In this document: positions 6,598-14,103 of the stretch, piece after piece
How the letters are laid out: each line of letters starts with the position of its first letter
Numbering within the stretch: the stretch's first letter is position 1
Assembly (NCBI GenBank): GCA_000830295.1
Contig: CP010425.1
Coordinates: 1,102,952 to 1,157,690 of the forward strand
DNA length: 54,739 bases
Direction of reading: 5' to 3'
Source: an archaeon GW2011_AR15
GTDB taxonomy: Archaea > Nanobdellota > Nanobdellia > Woesearchaeales > GW2011-AR15
Position numbers and translations under genes: made by a program
Notes under the pieces: generated by a model
Told to the model about the DNA's origin: nothing
Database searches by the model: none
Seen by the model: only the letters and a program-made list of their open reading frames with translations

Positions 6598-6900
6598 TCA
6601 GTTATCAAAGCTGCCGCCCGGCCTGCTTGCTTCCAGCCTGTACACATCCGGGCTATTTATTAAATCAGGCAGTTCTGCATAAGGCATGCCAATTGCATAT
6701 ATCCCGCCTATTCTACCCATTTTGCCTTTAAAATCCAGTCCGGATTTTGCCCGCATAAGAAAATGAACTTTTGTTGTATTCAGGTCAATGCCCGGATCTT
6801 TTGTCATGAGGATATGGTACTGGTGCATCATGTACGGGTCAACTTTCGGGGATTTAAGTGCCTCTTCAATTTTCTCCTTCAGAGAAGTTTGGTCCTGCAT
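6598..6900 (-). CDS. Hypothetical protein, 100 aa
   Basis: Unrecognised. Residues 1-20 form a charged helix (SLKEKIEEALKSP), followed by a beta-rich middle (TTKVHFLMRAKSGLDFKGKM) and a segment, ELPDLINSPDVYRLEASRP. That segment has the rhythm of the inhibitor-I9 / subtilisin-propeptide fold (helix, then V-x-R-hydrophobic-E). The C-terminus is RPGGSFDN. There is no signal peptide. A minus-strand TATA-like element (TTTAAATATAAAC) lies about 25 bases upstream, so it is monocistronic. A small standalone inhibitor or chaperone of that fold is possible, but this is only a resemblance. Confidence 0.55.
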   Translation of the reverse strand: MQDQTSLKEKIEEALKSPKVDPYMMHQYHILMTKDPGIDLNTTKVHFLMRAKSGLDFKGKMGRIGGIYAIGMPYAELPDLINSPDVYRLEASRPGGSFDN

Positions 6901-6979
6901 AGTTTCATTAATAAAACTAGTTTATATTTAAATTTTGTTAGCTACATTTTTATATAACATTGTATTCTTCTTTTCCTCT

Positions 6980-7180
6980 ATGGGGGACTATATTGATGCT
7001 TATGACCATGAAATTTATAGCAGGATCCTCTACAGGCATGCGCTTGAAAGGGACCCTGTAACTGCTGCAGAGATTGCAAAGATGGCAGGATTGACAGGAG
7101 ACCAAATTTCTAATATCAAATACGTTGGAAACGGTCAGATCCATGCTGATATAAATCTTGAAAGAAGAGTTAGGGAGTAA
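6980..7180 (+). CDS. Small hypothetical protein, 66 aa
   Basis: Starts at ATG 6980, about 25 bases after the TATA box TTTTATATAAC (about 6949-6959), so it is leaderless. The frame is open upstream, but the TATA box lies inside that extension. The sequence has one helix-turn-helix-like stretch (DPVTAAEIAKMAGLTGDQI) followed by a short beta-like segment (IKYVGNGQIHADI). It could be a minimal DNA-binding protein. No family is recognised. Confidence 0.5.
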   Translation: MGDYIDAYDHEIYSRILYRHALERDPVTAAEIAKMAGLTGDQISNIKYVGNGQIHADINLERRVRE

Positions 7181-7216
7181 GTCTTAGAAAACTTTAAGTA
7201 TAACAATCTCATTGGA

Positions 7217-7996
7217 ATGGAAATGATTAATAGGCATACAGGCATTGTTGCAGTTCTCATTGCCGGCGGAATTGTTCTCGCAGCATGTGCTTCTCCGGCA
7301 CCTCAGCCTACTGTTACATTAGAGCCAACGGTAGCTTATACTGCAGCACCAACGGTAGCTTATACTGCAGCACCAACGGTAATCCCCACATCCACTCCAA
7401 TGAATCTTCCGGTCAGAGATGCCATATCTGAAGCAAGAACTGGTTTAATTAAGTCGTTTCAGGAAAATGGTGGCTATTTACTAGAAAGCGATTATGAGAA
7501 CCATGTTGATGAAGAAATAAGGAGAACAGGACTTAATCCTAAAGAATGCAGTCCACTTGACTCTTGGATTTATTATGAACTTTTTTCAAACTCTCTCAGC
7601 ATTGATAAAAAAATTGGCGCGGATGAAGATGCCCAATATTACATCTATGATTATTCCGGCCTTCCAGAGAATGTTGAAAGAGCATCAATTAGATACGACA
7701 ATTTGAGAGATGGACTTGAAGATTATTTATCTAAATTTATGGGTGATGGGCCAATCCATATAATTGTCCTCATGGATATAGTAAGAGGGTATGTTGAGAG
7801 GACTAGCGACTATAAAGCATCAGAGCTTTGGAAAACTGAGCTTTGGGGAAGGCTGACATTGGATATGCGAGATGAATTATACGATGGAAAGGTTGAAGGG
7901 CTTCTAGAATTTAATTTTCCCCCTTATGTATGTGGGGTGCCATCTGATGAAATAAGAAATACCTTCAGAGAGTTGACTCCGACAGAGCAACCATAA
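7217..7996 (+). CDS. Putative secreted lipoprotein, 259 aa
   Basis: The N-terminus has a short positive segment, a hydrophobic core (GIVAVLIAGGIVL) and a lipobox AAC followed directly by a Ser/Pro/Thr-rich linker, so the mature protein would be lipid-anchored at Cys near residue 25. The linker includes two perfect tandem copies of an 8-residue unit (TVAYTAAP), from a 24-bp tandem repeat at about 7329-7380. The rest is an acidic alpha-helical domain with no recognised family. Starts at 7217 or 7223 are both possible. It is monocistronic, before the LSm gene. Confidence 0.6.
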   Translation: MEMINRHTGIVAVLIAGGIVLAACASPAPQPTVTLEPTVAYTAAPTVAYTAAPTVIPTSTPMNLPVRDAISEARTGLIKSFQENGGYLLESDYENHVDEEIRRTGLNPKECSPLDSWIYYELFSNSLSIDKKIGADEDAQYYIYDYSGLPENVERASIRYDNLRDGLEDYLSKFMGDGPIHIIVLMDIVRGYVERTSDYKASELWKTELWGRLTLDMRDELYDGKVEGLLEFNFPPYVCGVPSDEIRNTFRELTPTEQP

Positions 7997-8020
7997 CTCT
8001 TTTTATCTTTTAATCACAAA

Positions 8021-8066
8021 CTTTATAAAGCATCTCCTAATCCAGAAAGTATACATTTTCGAGGTG
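8021..8066 (+). promoter_or_regulatory. TATA box and Shine-Dalgarno of the LSm-L37e operon
   Basis: CTTTATAAAG at 8021-8030 and GAGGTG at 8061-8066, seven bases before ATG 8074. The ribosome-binding site selects 8074 over the out-of-frame ATG at 8069. Confidence 0.6.
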
Positions 8067-8073
8067 TTATGAT

Positions 8074-8298
8074 ATGGAAAGCGCAAGACCACTGGATGCC
8101 CTTAACAAGGCAAGGAATAAAAGGGTAATAGTTGATTTAAAGAACGGCAAGCAGCTTGCGGGCAAGCTGAATGCTTTTGATATCCATATCAATGTTGTCC
8201 TTGATGAAACAGAAGAAATGGTTGACGGGCAGGTCAGCAGGAAGCTAGGCACTGTATTCATAAGAGGGGACACAATAATCCTGATTTCTGCAGAATAA
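8074..8298 (+). CDS. Sm-like archaeal RNA-binding protein (LSm)
   Basis: 74 aa with both Sm motifs. Sm1 covers KRVIVDLKNGKQLAGKLNAF and the following DIHINVVLDETEE. Sm2 is LGTVFIRGDTIILISA near the C-terminus, with the RGD/RG turn that contacts RNA. LSm proteins form heptameric rings that bind U-rich RNA and tRNA precursors. It is followed 10 bp later by L37e, a gene order typical of archaea. The length matches family members. Confidence 0.95.
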   Translation: MESARPLDALNKARNKRVIVDLKNGKQLAGKLNAFDIHINVVLDETEEMVDGQVSRKLGTVFIRGDTIILISAE

Positions 8299-8308
8299 GT
8301 GAGTTAAC

Positions 8309-8491
8309 ATGACAAAAGGAACGCCATCAATGGGTAAGAAGTCCGGTAAGACTACCCACATAAGGTGCAGGAGATGCGGACAGAAGACATACCACAGGAG
8401 AAAAAACAACTGCAGCTCATGCGGCTATGGCGTTTCCCCAAGGATAAGATCGTACGCCTGGATGAAAAAGAAAAAGCTCACACATTCTTAA
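8309..8491 (+). CDS. rpl37e: Ribosomal protein L37e
   Basis: 60 aa. It starts with [11 protein letters not shown] and carries the zinc-ribbon pairs CRRC and CSSC around KTYHRRKNN, then ends in the basic [10 protein letters not shown] tail. This is a 50S subunit protein that sits deep in the rRNA. It is co-transcribed with LSm from the promoter at 8021. All four zinc ligands are present. Confidence 0.95.
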   Translation: MTKGTPSMGKKSGKTTHIRCRRCGQKTYHRRKNNCSSCGYGVSPRIRSYAWMKKKKLTHS

Positions 8492-8571
8492 TTACTCTTT
8501 TCCTGCTATTTCAGTAAAATATTTAAAAGAAGTAAAAGTTCATTCATACACCCGGCGGAATCTATGTTTAT

Positions 8572-8707
8572 GCGGAGGTGCCGGAGCGGTCAAACGGGAC
8601 AGGCTTAGGTCAGTCCAACACTATTAAGGTGTGCTGAGGCGAAAGCCGATGAATGTAAGACACCTGTTAGCTTAGTGCTTACCCAGGTTCGAATCCTGGC
8701 CTCCGCA
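8572..8707 (+). tRNA. tRNA-Leu(TAG) with a 52-nt intron
   Basis: Acceptor helix GCGGAGG/CCTCCGC with A at 8707, and T-arm CCAGG-TTCGAAT-CCTGG. The anticodon stem is ACAGG (8600-8604 region) with CCTGT at 8663-8667, and the anticodon is TAG at 8606-8608. A long variable arm (TAGCTTAGTGCTTA) identifies a class II tRNA. Removing 8610-8661 leaves an 84-nt tRNA. A TATA-like AATATTTAAAAG lies about 45 bases upstream. The 3' 15 bases recur at 8783-8797. Confidence 0.93.
8610..8661 (+). other. tRNA-Leu intron at canonical position 37/38 with kink-turn-like hairpin
   Basis: The intron lies between G37 and A38, the standard archaeal bulge-helix-bulge position. Inside is CTGA-GGC-GAAA-GCC-GATGA (8634-8652): a 3-bp stem with a GNRA tetraloop, flanked on both sides by GA, as in the tandem sheared pairs of a kink-turn. 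GGTGT at 8628-8632 can pair with ACACC at 8660-8664. Confidence 0.7.
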
Positions 8708-8797
8708 CTTTTCTTTATGTGTGCTTGACGAACAGAGTGAGGAAACACACAGCTCCATCAATGCTGATAAGGATTGGTGGGTATCCTGGCCTCCGCA
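8693..8797. repeat. Hairpin unit between direct repeats of the tRNA-Leu 3' end
   Basis: ATCCTGGCCTCCGCA occurs at 8693-8707 and 8783-8797 (offset 90 bp). The 75-bp insert contains hairpins TGTGTG/CACACA (8718-8751) and CCATCAAT/ATTGGTGG (8755-8780, one wobble). A T6 run follows the outer copy, consistent with the original tRNA terminator now displaced downstream. Confidence 0.75.
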
Positions 8798-8817
8798 TTT
8801 TTTATTCTAAAATTATG

Positions 8818-9795
8818 TCAGAAATATTTAAGTTTGAATAGTACCCATATTGAGATAGAGGAGAAGATAAGCGATATCAGGACAACAATGCCGAATGCAT
8901 GCGGGGACTGCTGGAAAGGCAGTGGTATGTTCATCCCGTATATGCTTGCAATCAGCACAGGGAGCGAGATTATAAGTGTTATTGAAGTAAGGATTTTTAT
9001 CACGACGTTCAGATTATTCGATATTATTGAGGCAAATGCATCCAGAGTATTTGACAATATATTTGAGTAGATATCTGTCATCTGGATTGCCTGGTTTGTC
9101 TCATCTATGATTTTTGTAATAAGGTATTCATCCTCATCAGTCTTCACCCTTATGCCGTATTTTGAAACACCGTACTTGGTCCTTCCGTTTTCCTTGCGGC
9201 CTTTCTTCTTGCGCCCCTCCTCAGCAATCCTCTCAATCAGGATTTTATTTGACTTAAGCGACGTGTTGAAATATACAAAGCTCTTTTCAAGCTGGAGATA
9301 ATCCATTACCAGTTCGTTTTTTTGTGATTCGGCAAGCTTGTCCTCAGCATTGTACATCTTGTTTTTAAGATCTAAAAGGTATGCCAGGTAGAGCCTGGCA
9401 GAAACCAAAAGCAGCCTGAAAACCAGCTGTGTCTTCCTAAAAGGAAAGTTCTGGGTCTTGAGTTTTGAAATAGTGTCGTTTTCGAAAAAGCAGATAGTAA
9501 GCACAAATTCATTTGTCGAAAATATCCCAAGCGGGACAGTATAGTATTCCAGATCCTTTCCCAGATTATTATATGGTGTCCTTATGATTATAAAAGTGAA
9601 CTTCTCATAGTTTTCTATTGCAGGCACTTCATCAATATCCTTAAGCGATATGAGCAGCTCTTCCGGTATGTCGAGCATTGACTTTATTCTGGTGATTTCG
9701 CTTTCAGTCGGCGAGATAACGTTTACCCAGCAGTTTTTTTCAAGCCTATCTAGAACTTCAAGCTTTTTCTGGGTCGGGCGGAGTATCTCAATCAT
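8818..9795 (-). CDS. corA: CorA-family Mg2+/divalent cation channel
   Basis: 325 aa. It has a cytoplasmic alpha/beta N-terminal domain, a long stalk-helix region (about residues 140-245), and two C-terminal spans separated by the selectivity signature YGMNIPLPF, with a short extracellular loop (QQSPHAFG). CorA works as a pentamer for Mg2+ or Co2+ entry. An unusually basic stretch (EEGRKKKGRKENGRTKYG and following, about residues 192-220) interrupts the stalk helices and could contact membrane lipids or nucleic acid. It is divergent from the E1-like gene; the 123-bp gap holds TATA elements for both directions. Confidence 0.9.
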   Translation of the reverse strand: MIEILRPTQKKLEVLDRLEKNCWVNVISPTESEITRIKSMLDIPEELLISLKDIDEVPAIENYEKFTFIIIRTPYNNLGKDLEYYTVPLGIFSTNEFVLTICFFENDTISKLKTQNFPFRKTQLVFRLLLVSARLYLAYLLDLKNKMYNAEDKLAESQKNELVMDYLQLEKSFVYFNTSLKSNKILIERIAEEGRKKKGRKENGRTKYGVSKYGIRVKTDEDEYLITKIIDETNQAIQMTDIYSNILSNTLDAFASIISNNLNVVIKILTSITLIISLPVLIASIYGMNIPLPFQQSPHAFGIVVLISLIFSSISIWVLFKLKYF

Positions 9796-9880
9796 GTGAT
9801 GCAGGTTATTCCGATGTCCCTTATAAATTTTTCTGCCTGTAATTTTTCATGCATAATCCCGGAAGCTATCCGGCTTTCCC

Positions 9881-9890
9881 GTTTATACCA
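9881..9890 (+). promoter_or_regulatory. TATA box of the E1-JAMM operon
   Basis: GTTTATACCA followed by ATTTAAAACC, 29-38 bases before ATG 9919. It fixes the start at 9919 rather than the open extension reaching 9796. Confidence 0.5.
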
Positions 9891-9918
9891 ATTTAAAACC
9901 CTGCGGTATCTTCATGGC

Positions 9919-11451
9919 ATGGCAGAAAGGAACAGCAGGAACGAGCTTGCATGGGGGGCTGAAAACCAGGAGAAGCTCAGGAAATCAAAGGTCCTTGTTG
10001 CCGGCACAGATATACTCGGCCAGATGGTGCTTGGAGGACTTGCGGGACTGGGCATAGGCAGCATACATCTCATGGACAACAGGAGGGTAAGCAGGGGAGA
10101 TTACGATTTTCTGTGCTCACAGACCAATACAGATATCGGGCAGAAAAAAACCAGCCATATCAGAAGCACGCTGGAAAGCATAAATCCTTCTATCGATGCG
10201 GTTGTAGCTATCCATTCCAGATTCTCTGAAGCCCTGGCCTATCCTCTCCGGCCGGATATAATAGTGGACGCGACTAACGACCGGCTAACAAAGAAAAAGA
10301 CTTCTGAATATGCAGCCAAGTACAGGATTCCTGTTATATCTGCCTCTTCAGGGAGTTCAAAAGCTGCTGTTTCTGTTTTTTCTCCGGCTAGGAAAATAAA
10401 ACCAATGCACAGCTCTGCTGACCTTGATTCCCTTCTCATGGATGAATTCTATAAAGAGACGCAGTCTCCTGTGGCGGGCGGGGTCATAGCAGGGATTGCA
10501 TGCGAGGAAGTGAGGAAGCAGATATTTGCGTATGATAAAAAAGATACTCCCCTCCAAAACAGGAAAAAAATCATGTATAACCTGAATTCTGAGTCCAGGA
10601 CAGGAGTTTCTGAACCACAAAACATAGCTTCGTATTTCAGGCACAGGAAAATGCTGGTTGCCGGGGCAGGGGGCATTGGAACTTTTGTATGCCTTAATCT
10701 TGCTCTGCTTGGTGTAGGCTCTATTGATATAGTGGATTTTGATTCTGTCGAAGAGCACAACCTGAACAGGCAGCTCCTTTTCTACGGCAGGCAGGGTGAG
10801 CTGAAGGCTGAAGTGATGGCTGGCAGGATAGCCCTAATAGACCCTCATGCAGATGCTTCTGCTTTTTCCGCCAGGGTTGGGAAGATAGACATGAAAAAGG
10901 ACAGGCCATGGCTGGAAGAGCTGTATGAGACAGACAGGAAGCTGTGGGAGCAGGAAGACGATAATACAAGAGAGCCTGATTATCCTGGGTTTGAGGATTA
11001 TGTAAAAAAGAATTTCGGCTATCAAAAGGACAGGCTGCTTGATGAGAAGATCGCAGAAAAAGGCTATGATATGATTTTCGGCTGCCTTGACAACAAGTAT
11101 GCAAGAATATGGCTCAACAATTTCTCTGTTAATAACAAAATACCCTATATTGACGGCGGAACCGCTGCCAGATCCGGCCAGGTTGCTGTGTATGTTCCCG
11201 GAAACACAAGCTGCGTGGACTGCCAGCTCGACCTGAAGCATCTCAAAAGGATTCCCATGCACTGCCATGAGGCAGATGCCAGCGTGGTCATGTCAAATAT
11301 GGTTATAGGAAGCGCAATGGTCGGCGAGGCAGTAAGGATATTTTCCGGTGCAGCCCCCCTGAACGGGATTCTGAGATATGACCCCTTCTCTGATTCGCGG
11401 CTGTATATAGATAATAAAAGAACAAGGTTTGCAAAAAAACACGGGTGCTGA
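9919..11451 (+). CDS. Tandem E1/ThiF-superfamily ubiquitin-activating-like enzyme
   Basis: 510 aa from ATG 9919, made of two Rossmann ThiF/MoeB/E1 domains. Domain 1 (about residues 22-205) is decayed: the nucleotide loop reads AGTDILGQ, the usual Asn-Arg-Gln triad is absent, but VDATND (117-121) remains. Domain 2 (about 244-500) has the full adenylation set: GAGGIG (249-254), DFDSVEEHNLNRQ (273-285) and GCLDN with Asp391. It also has a Cys cluster: Cys432, Cys435, and a PMHC ending at Cys449 that recalls the Cys...P-x-H-C of canonical E1 enzymes. An inactive half before an active half is the layout of eukaryotic Uba1. It probably adenylates the C-terminus of a ubiquitin- or ThiS-like protein not encoded nearby. 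It is co-transcribed with the JAMM gene 3 bp downstream. Confidence 0.82.
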   Translation: MAERNSRNELAWGAENQEKLRKSKVLVAGTDILGQMVLGGLAGLGIGSIHLMDNRRVSRGDYDFLCSQTNTDIGQKKTSHIRSTLESINPSIDAVVAIHSRFSEALAYPLRPDIIVDATNDRLTKKKTSEYAAKYRIPVISASSGSSKAAVSVFSPARKIKPMHSSADLDSLLMDEFYKETQSPVAGGVIAGIACEEVRKQIFAYDKKDTPLQNRKKIMYNLNSESRTGVSEPQNIASYFRHRKMLVAGAGGIGTFVCLNLALLGVGSIDIVDFDSVEEHNLNRQLLFYGRQGELKAEVMAGRIALIDPHADASAFSARVGKIDMKKDRPWLEELYETDRKLWEQEDDNTREPDYPGFEDYVKKNFGYQKDRLLDEKIAEKGYDMIFGCLDNKYARIWLNNFSVNNKIPYIDGGTAARSGQVAVYVPGNTSCVDCQLDLKHLKRIPMHCHEADASVVMSNMVIGSAMVGEAVRIFSGAAPLNGILRYDPFSDSRLYIDNKRTRFAKKHGC

Positions 11452-11454
11452 AAA

Positions 11455-12555
11455 ATGAAACTGCTTGATGATATACTCAGTAAATATTTTTACAAAACTG
11501 CAGGCTCTTCTGGCTCTGATGCCTATGATTCGTCAAGACCTGATTATTCTGAGAGGTTCAATTTAAGGGATGACGGTCCGGAGTATATCATGAAGATGCA
11601 GAGATATCAGTACAGGTTCAGGGAGTGTCTTGAATCCAGGCTTGAAAACCCGTCTGAGCCCGGAGAATACAGCAGCAGGATGATAAAGAGCACGGCAGCA
11701 ATGACAGAGTTCTGTAATGACTATGGCTTTGACGTATCTTCCTATATCAGGAGCCGCGCGTTTAATGAAAGGAGAGAGCTGCTGAAAGAAAAGCTCAGGA
11801 GGAGGATTGCCAGAGATTCCAACAGGGAGATAGACAAGACAGTTGCAGATGCTGCAAAGAGCATTAAGATAACAGATTACGCCCTGAAAAAAGCGAATTA
11901 TGCTGCAAGAAAAATTTCAGAGCTTTCATCAAAAGCAGGGAAGCGCGGTTCGTACGAACTAGGCATGTACATGCTGAGCAGCTCTTTAAAGAATGACGAT
12001 GATGTCGTGACTGATATTTATGTTGCACAGGAGCAGGTTGTGACCCAGGGCAGGTGCAACATAACCCCTGAGGGTGTGATGAAGTCGCTGAGAGATACAA
12101 AAAAATCAGGGAAGAGGATAATAGGCTGGGCCCATTCCCACGGCGGCTTCAGCACATTCTTCTCAGCAGAGGATGATGAAACCCTTCTCGGCAGGAAAAA
12201 TATAGCAGAGAGCTCTTTTTTCCCGATGTTCCTTGAGAAAAAGGTTAAGGGGCATTTAGCGCCTGATGATGTGGTAAAATATTTCCTTGCACTTGTGGTA
12301 AATGAGAAGAACGATGAGCCGGCCTACAGGATAGTGGCTGTCAAGCCGAGGTATTTTGTTGAAAACGGGAGACTCAGGAAAAAGACAGAAGTAATAGACC
12401 TTGAGAGGACTATATCAGAAAACAGCGGGGAGAACTGGCCTGCTGCTGAGATAGCGGAAGAGAAAAGCAGGGAAATTGATGCAGAGATAGCCGGCCGCGT
12501 AAAGTTCCAGGACGGCACAAGATTAAGTGATTATCAGCCTGTTGTGACTGAATAA
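11455..12555 (+). CDS. JAMM/JAB-domain metallopeptidase (deubiquitinase-like)
   Basis: 366 aa. The C-terminal half carries a perfect JAMM signature, WAHSHGGFSTFFSAEDDE: His227, His229, then Ser237 and Asp240 with the expected seven- and two-residue spacing. Glu168 in SYELGMYML is a likely catalytic Glu. These residues bind Zn2+ in isopeptidases that cut after the C-terminal Gly-Gly of ubiquitin-like proteins. The N-terminal 160 residues are helical and charged, without a recognised domain. The start lies 3 bp after the E1-like stop, so the two are translationally linked. It could mature a ubiquitin-like precursor, remove conjugates, or release sulfur-carrier adducts. Confidence 0.85.
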   Translation: MKLLDDILSKYFYKTAGSSGSDAYDSSRPDYSERFNLRDDGPEYIMKMQRYQYRFRECLESRLENPSEPGEYSSRMIKSTAAMTEFCNDYGFDVSSYIRSRAFNERRELLKEKLRRRIARDSNREIDKTVADAAKSIKITDYALKKANYAARKISELSSKAGKRGSYELGMYMLSSSLKNDDDVVTDIYVAQEQVVTQGRCNITPEGVMKSLRDTKKSGKRIIGWAHSHGGFSTFFSAEDDETLLGRKNIAESSFFPMFLEKKVKGHLAPDDVVKYFLALVVNEKNDEPAYRIVAVKPRYFVENGRLRKKTEVIDLERTISENSGENWPAAEIAEEKSREIDAEIAGRVKFQDGTRLSDYQPVVTE

Positions 12556-13754
12556 GGCGTGCCGTAAATCCCAAGGTGGTTGGCAACTGGCCTGCCTCCC
12601 AGTTCCGCTGTATAGACAATGCCGCCTTTGTTCTCTATAATCAGTGAGCTGGATCCCCCACCGTCCATATTGATTGCATGGCTTGCCTGGTTTTCCAGCA
12701 GTATATATGCAAGCTCCCTGAAATTGAGCCCTGGCATATCTCCTGTATCCCCTACTGATATAACAAGTACAAGATGCTCATTCTCTTCATCCAGGCCTAT
12801 TGATGTCCTCGGCCTTCTTGTCTCATACCCATCCTTGTGGTCAGGATGGCCCTTGTCCTTAACTTTTGCATTCACATCTCCTTTTACCACCAGTGTTGTC
12901 GAGCCTGAGATTGCATTGTAAACCACATTAGGCCTTTTTCCGATGCTGACTTCATTGTCTTCTGAGATGAAGATTGGCACTTCCCCTGAATCTTCCGGCC
13001 TTTCTGCATACAGGTCTCCGAGCGAGGCTGCCAGCCCTGCAACATCTGCGTTCGAGCTGTATACTGTGCCAGGAGGCCAGGGCCACTGGTCGCCGTTGAT
13101 TGCTATCTGCACTCTCTGCTGCCTCTGGAAATCAATAGCCGGCTGCAGGCCTGTCTGATGAGGGGTCACAAGGAAGCTTGTCCCCGGGTCTCTTAATGCA
13201 ATCTTTACGACGTAATAGTGCACAGGGAATCCCTCTTCTGTGATATAATCATCTTCCTTGTAGATTATATTCCTGTAAATCATCTCAAAGCCCTCGGGGA
13301 TTTCCACTTTTTTGTAGTCCAGCTCCCTGTGCTCGAATGCCTCAAAGCTTGTTTTCTGCTCTGCTTTTGACAGCTCTATAGGGAAATCCAGGTATACAAA
13401 GAGGTTATTGCCTATGAATTCTGCTTCATAAGCTGGAGTCTGGTAATTTACGTTGTATTCCTTTTCTTTAAAGGTTTTAAAATCGTCAATGCAATCCATG
13501 TAGTGGTCTTTGAGATAGTCTTCCACTAATTCCGGGTCGTCAACAACCCACAGCTTCTCTTTCAGCTCCAATACTGTGAAATGCACGCACCCTGTCACGT
13601 AATCCTTTAATGATTCTTTTGTCTGAGTGAACAAAACTGCCTCTTCCCCCTCGTTCCGGAGGCTGTTAGGGTCTAAGGTGATGATGAATGCCACAATGAA
13701 GACCAGGAGAAGCCCTATTATAACGAATGCAGACGTCATCCCTCTTTTGTCCAT
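12534..13754 (-). CDS. Phosphodiester-glycosidase-domain (NAGPA-like) exported protein
   Basis: 406 aa. The N-terminus, MDKRGMTSAFVIIGLLLVFI, is a short basic segment plus one hydrophobic helix of the kind seen on archaeal pilin-signal and anchored exoproteins. The C-terminal 200 residues match the phosphodiester glycosidase fold. They contain a QIAINGD segment, TSIGLDEEN, and the diagnostic HAINMDGGGSSSLIIENKGG followed by GGRPVANHLGIYG. In animals this domain uncovers mannose-6-phosphate; in prokaryotes it is linked to wall or capsule glycans. The N-terminal 150 residues are unassigned. It is convergent with the JAMM gene (22-bp overlap). A minus-strand TATA box lies at about 13770-13780. 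Confidence 0.8.
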   Translation of the reverse strand: MDKRGMTSAFVIIGLLLVFIVAFIITLDPNSLRNEGEEAVLFTQTKESLKDYVTGCVHFTVLELKEKLWVVDDPELVEDYLKDHYMDCIDDFKTFKEKEYNVNYQTPAYEAEFIGNNLFVYLDFPIELSKAEQKTSFEAFEHRELDYKKVEIPEGFEMIYRNIIYKEDDYITEEGFPVHYYVVKIALRDPGTSFLVTPHQTGLQPAIDFQRQQRVQIAINGDQWPWPPGTVYSSNADVAGLAASLGDLYAERPEDSGEVPIFISEDNEVSIGKRPNVVYNAISGSTTLVVKGDVNAKVKDKGHPDHKDGYETRRPRTSIGLDEENEHLVLVISVGDTGDMPGLNFRELAYILLENQASHAINMDGGGSSSLIIENKGGIVYTAELGGRPVANHLGIYGTPYSVTTG

Positions 13755-13828
13755 GCAGGGTTTAGAGAAGGGGTGGTATATAAAGTTTGTTCAAAAAGAT
13801 ATTTATATTAGGGTTGCATATTGTCTTT

Positions 13829-14008
13829 GTGGTTAACAAAGAGCTGCTGAAATCACTCGGGTTTCTCGTACTGCTTTCTATCGGCTTTCCTTTAATCATG
13901 ATACCCATATTCGAGAGTGTTCTGTACGGCATACTTGTCGGCCTGCTATTGGCATTCTTCGGGTTTGTGGTTATGTTGTTTTTTAAGAGTGATTCGGGGA
14001 AGCGTTAA
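13829..14008 (+). CDS. Small two-span membrane protein, 59 aa
   Basis: The hydrophobic segments are LLKSLGFLVLLSIGFPLIMIP and, after a short loop, VGLLLAFFGFVVMLFF, ending in a charged tail. I take the GTG at 13829 as the start because the TATA box ATTTATATTA (about 13800-13809) lies 20-29 bases upstream, which makes it leaderless. An ATG at 13787 is in frame but lies before the TATA box. No family is recognised. It is divergent from the NAGPA-like gene. Confidence 0.45.
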   Translation: MVNKELLKSLGFLVLLSIGFPLIMIPIFESVLYGILVGLLLAFFGFVVMLFFKSDSGKR

Positions 14009-14103
14009 GCTTATCATTACAGCAACCTTTATAAATGACCACTGATTTTCCTGTAGCAGAGAGAGAAAAAACCGATTAGATCACTTTCTCAAGAGTGGCG
14101 GAG

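Noticed and set aside
6598-6900. Ubiquitin-like modifier for the E1-JAMM pair (ends RPGGSFDN)
   Set aside because: The sequence before the GG looks more like an I9/propeptide fold than a beta-grasp, and it is separated from the E1 gene by several transcription units.
7329-7380. Tandem repeat in the lipoprotein gene as a mobile or regulatory element
   Set aside because: It is an in-frame 24-bp duplication of a Thr/Pro/Ala linker unit, common in surface-protein linkers.
9796-9918. Longer start for the E1-like protein
   Set aside because: The extra 41 residues run through the TATA elements and have no family similarity.
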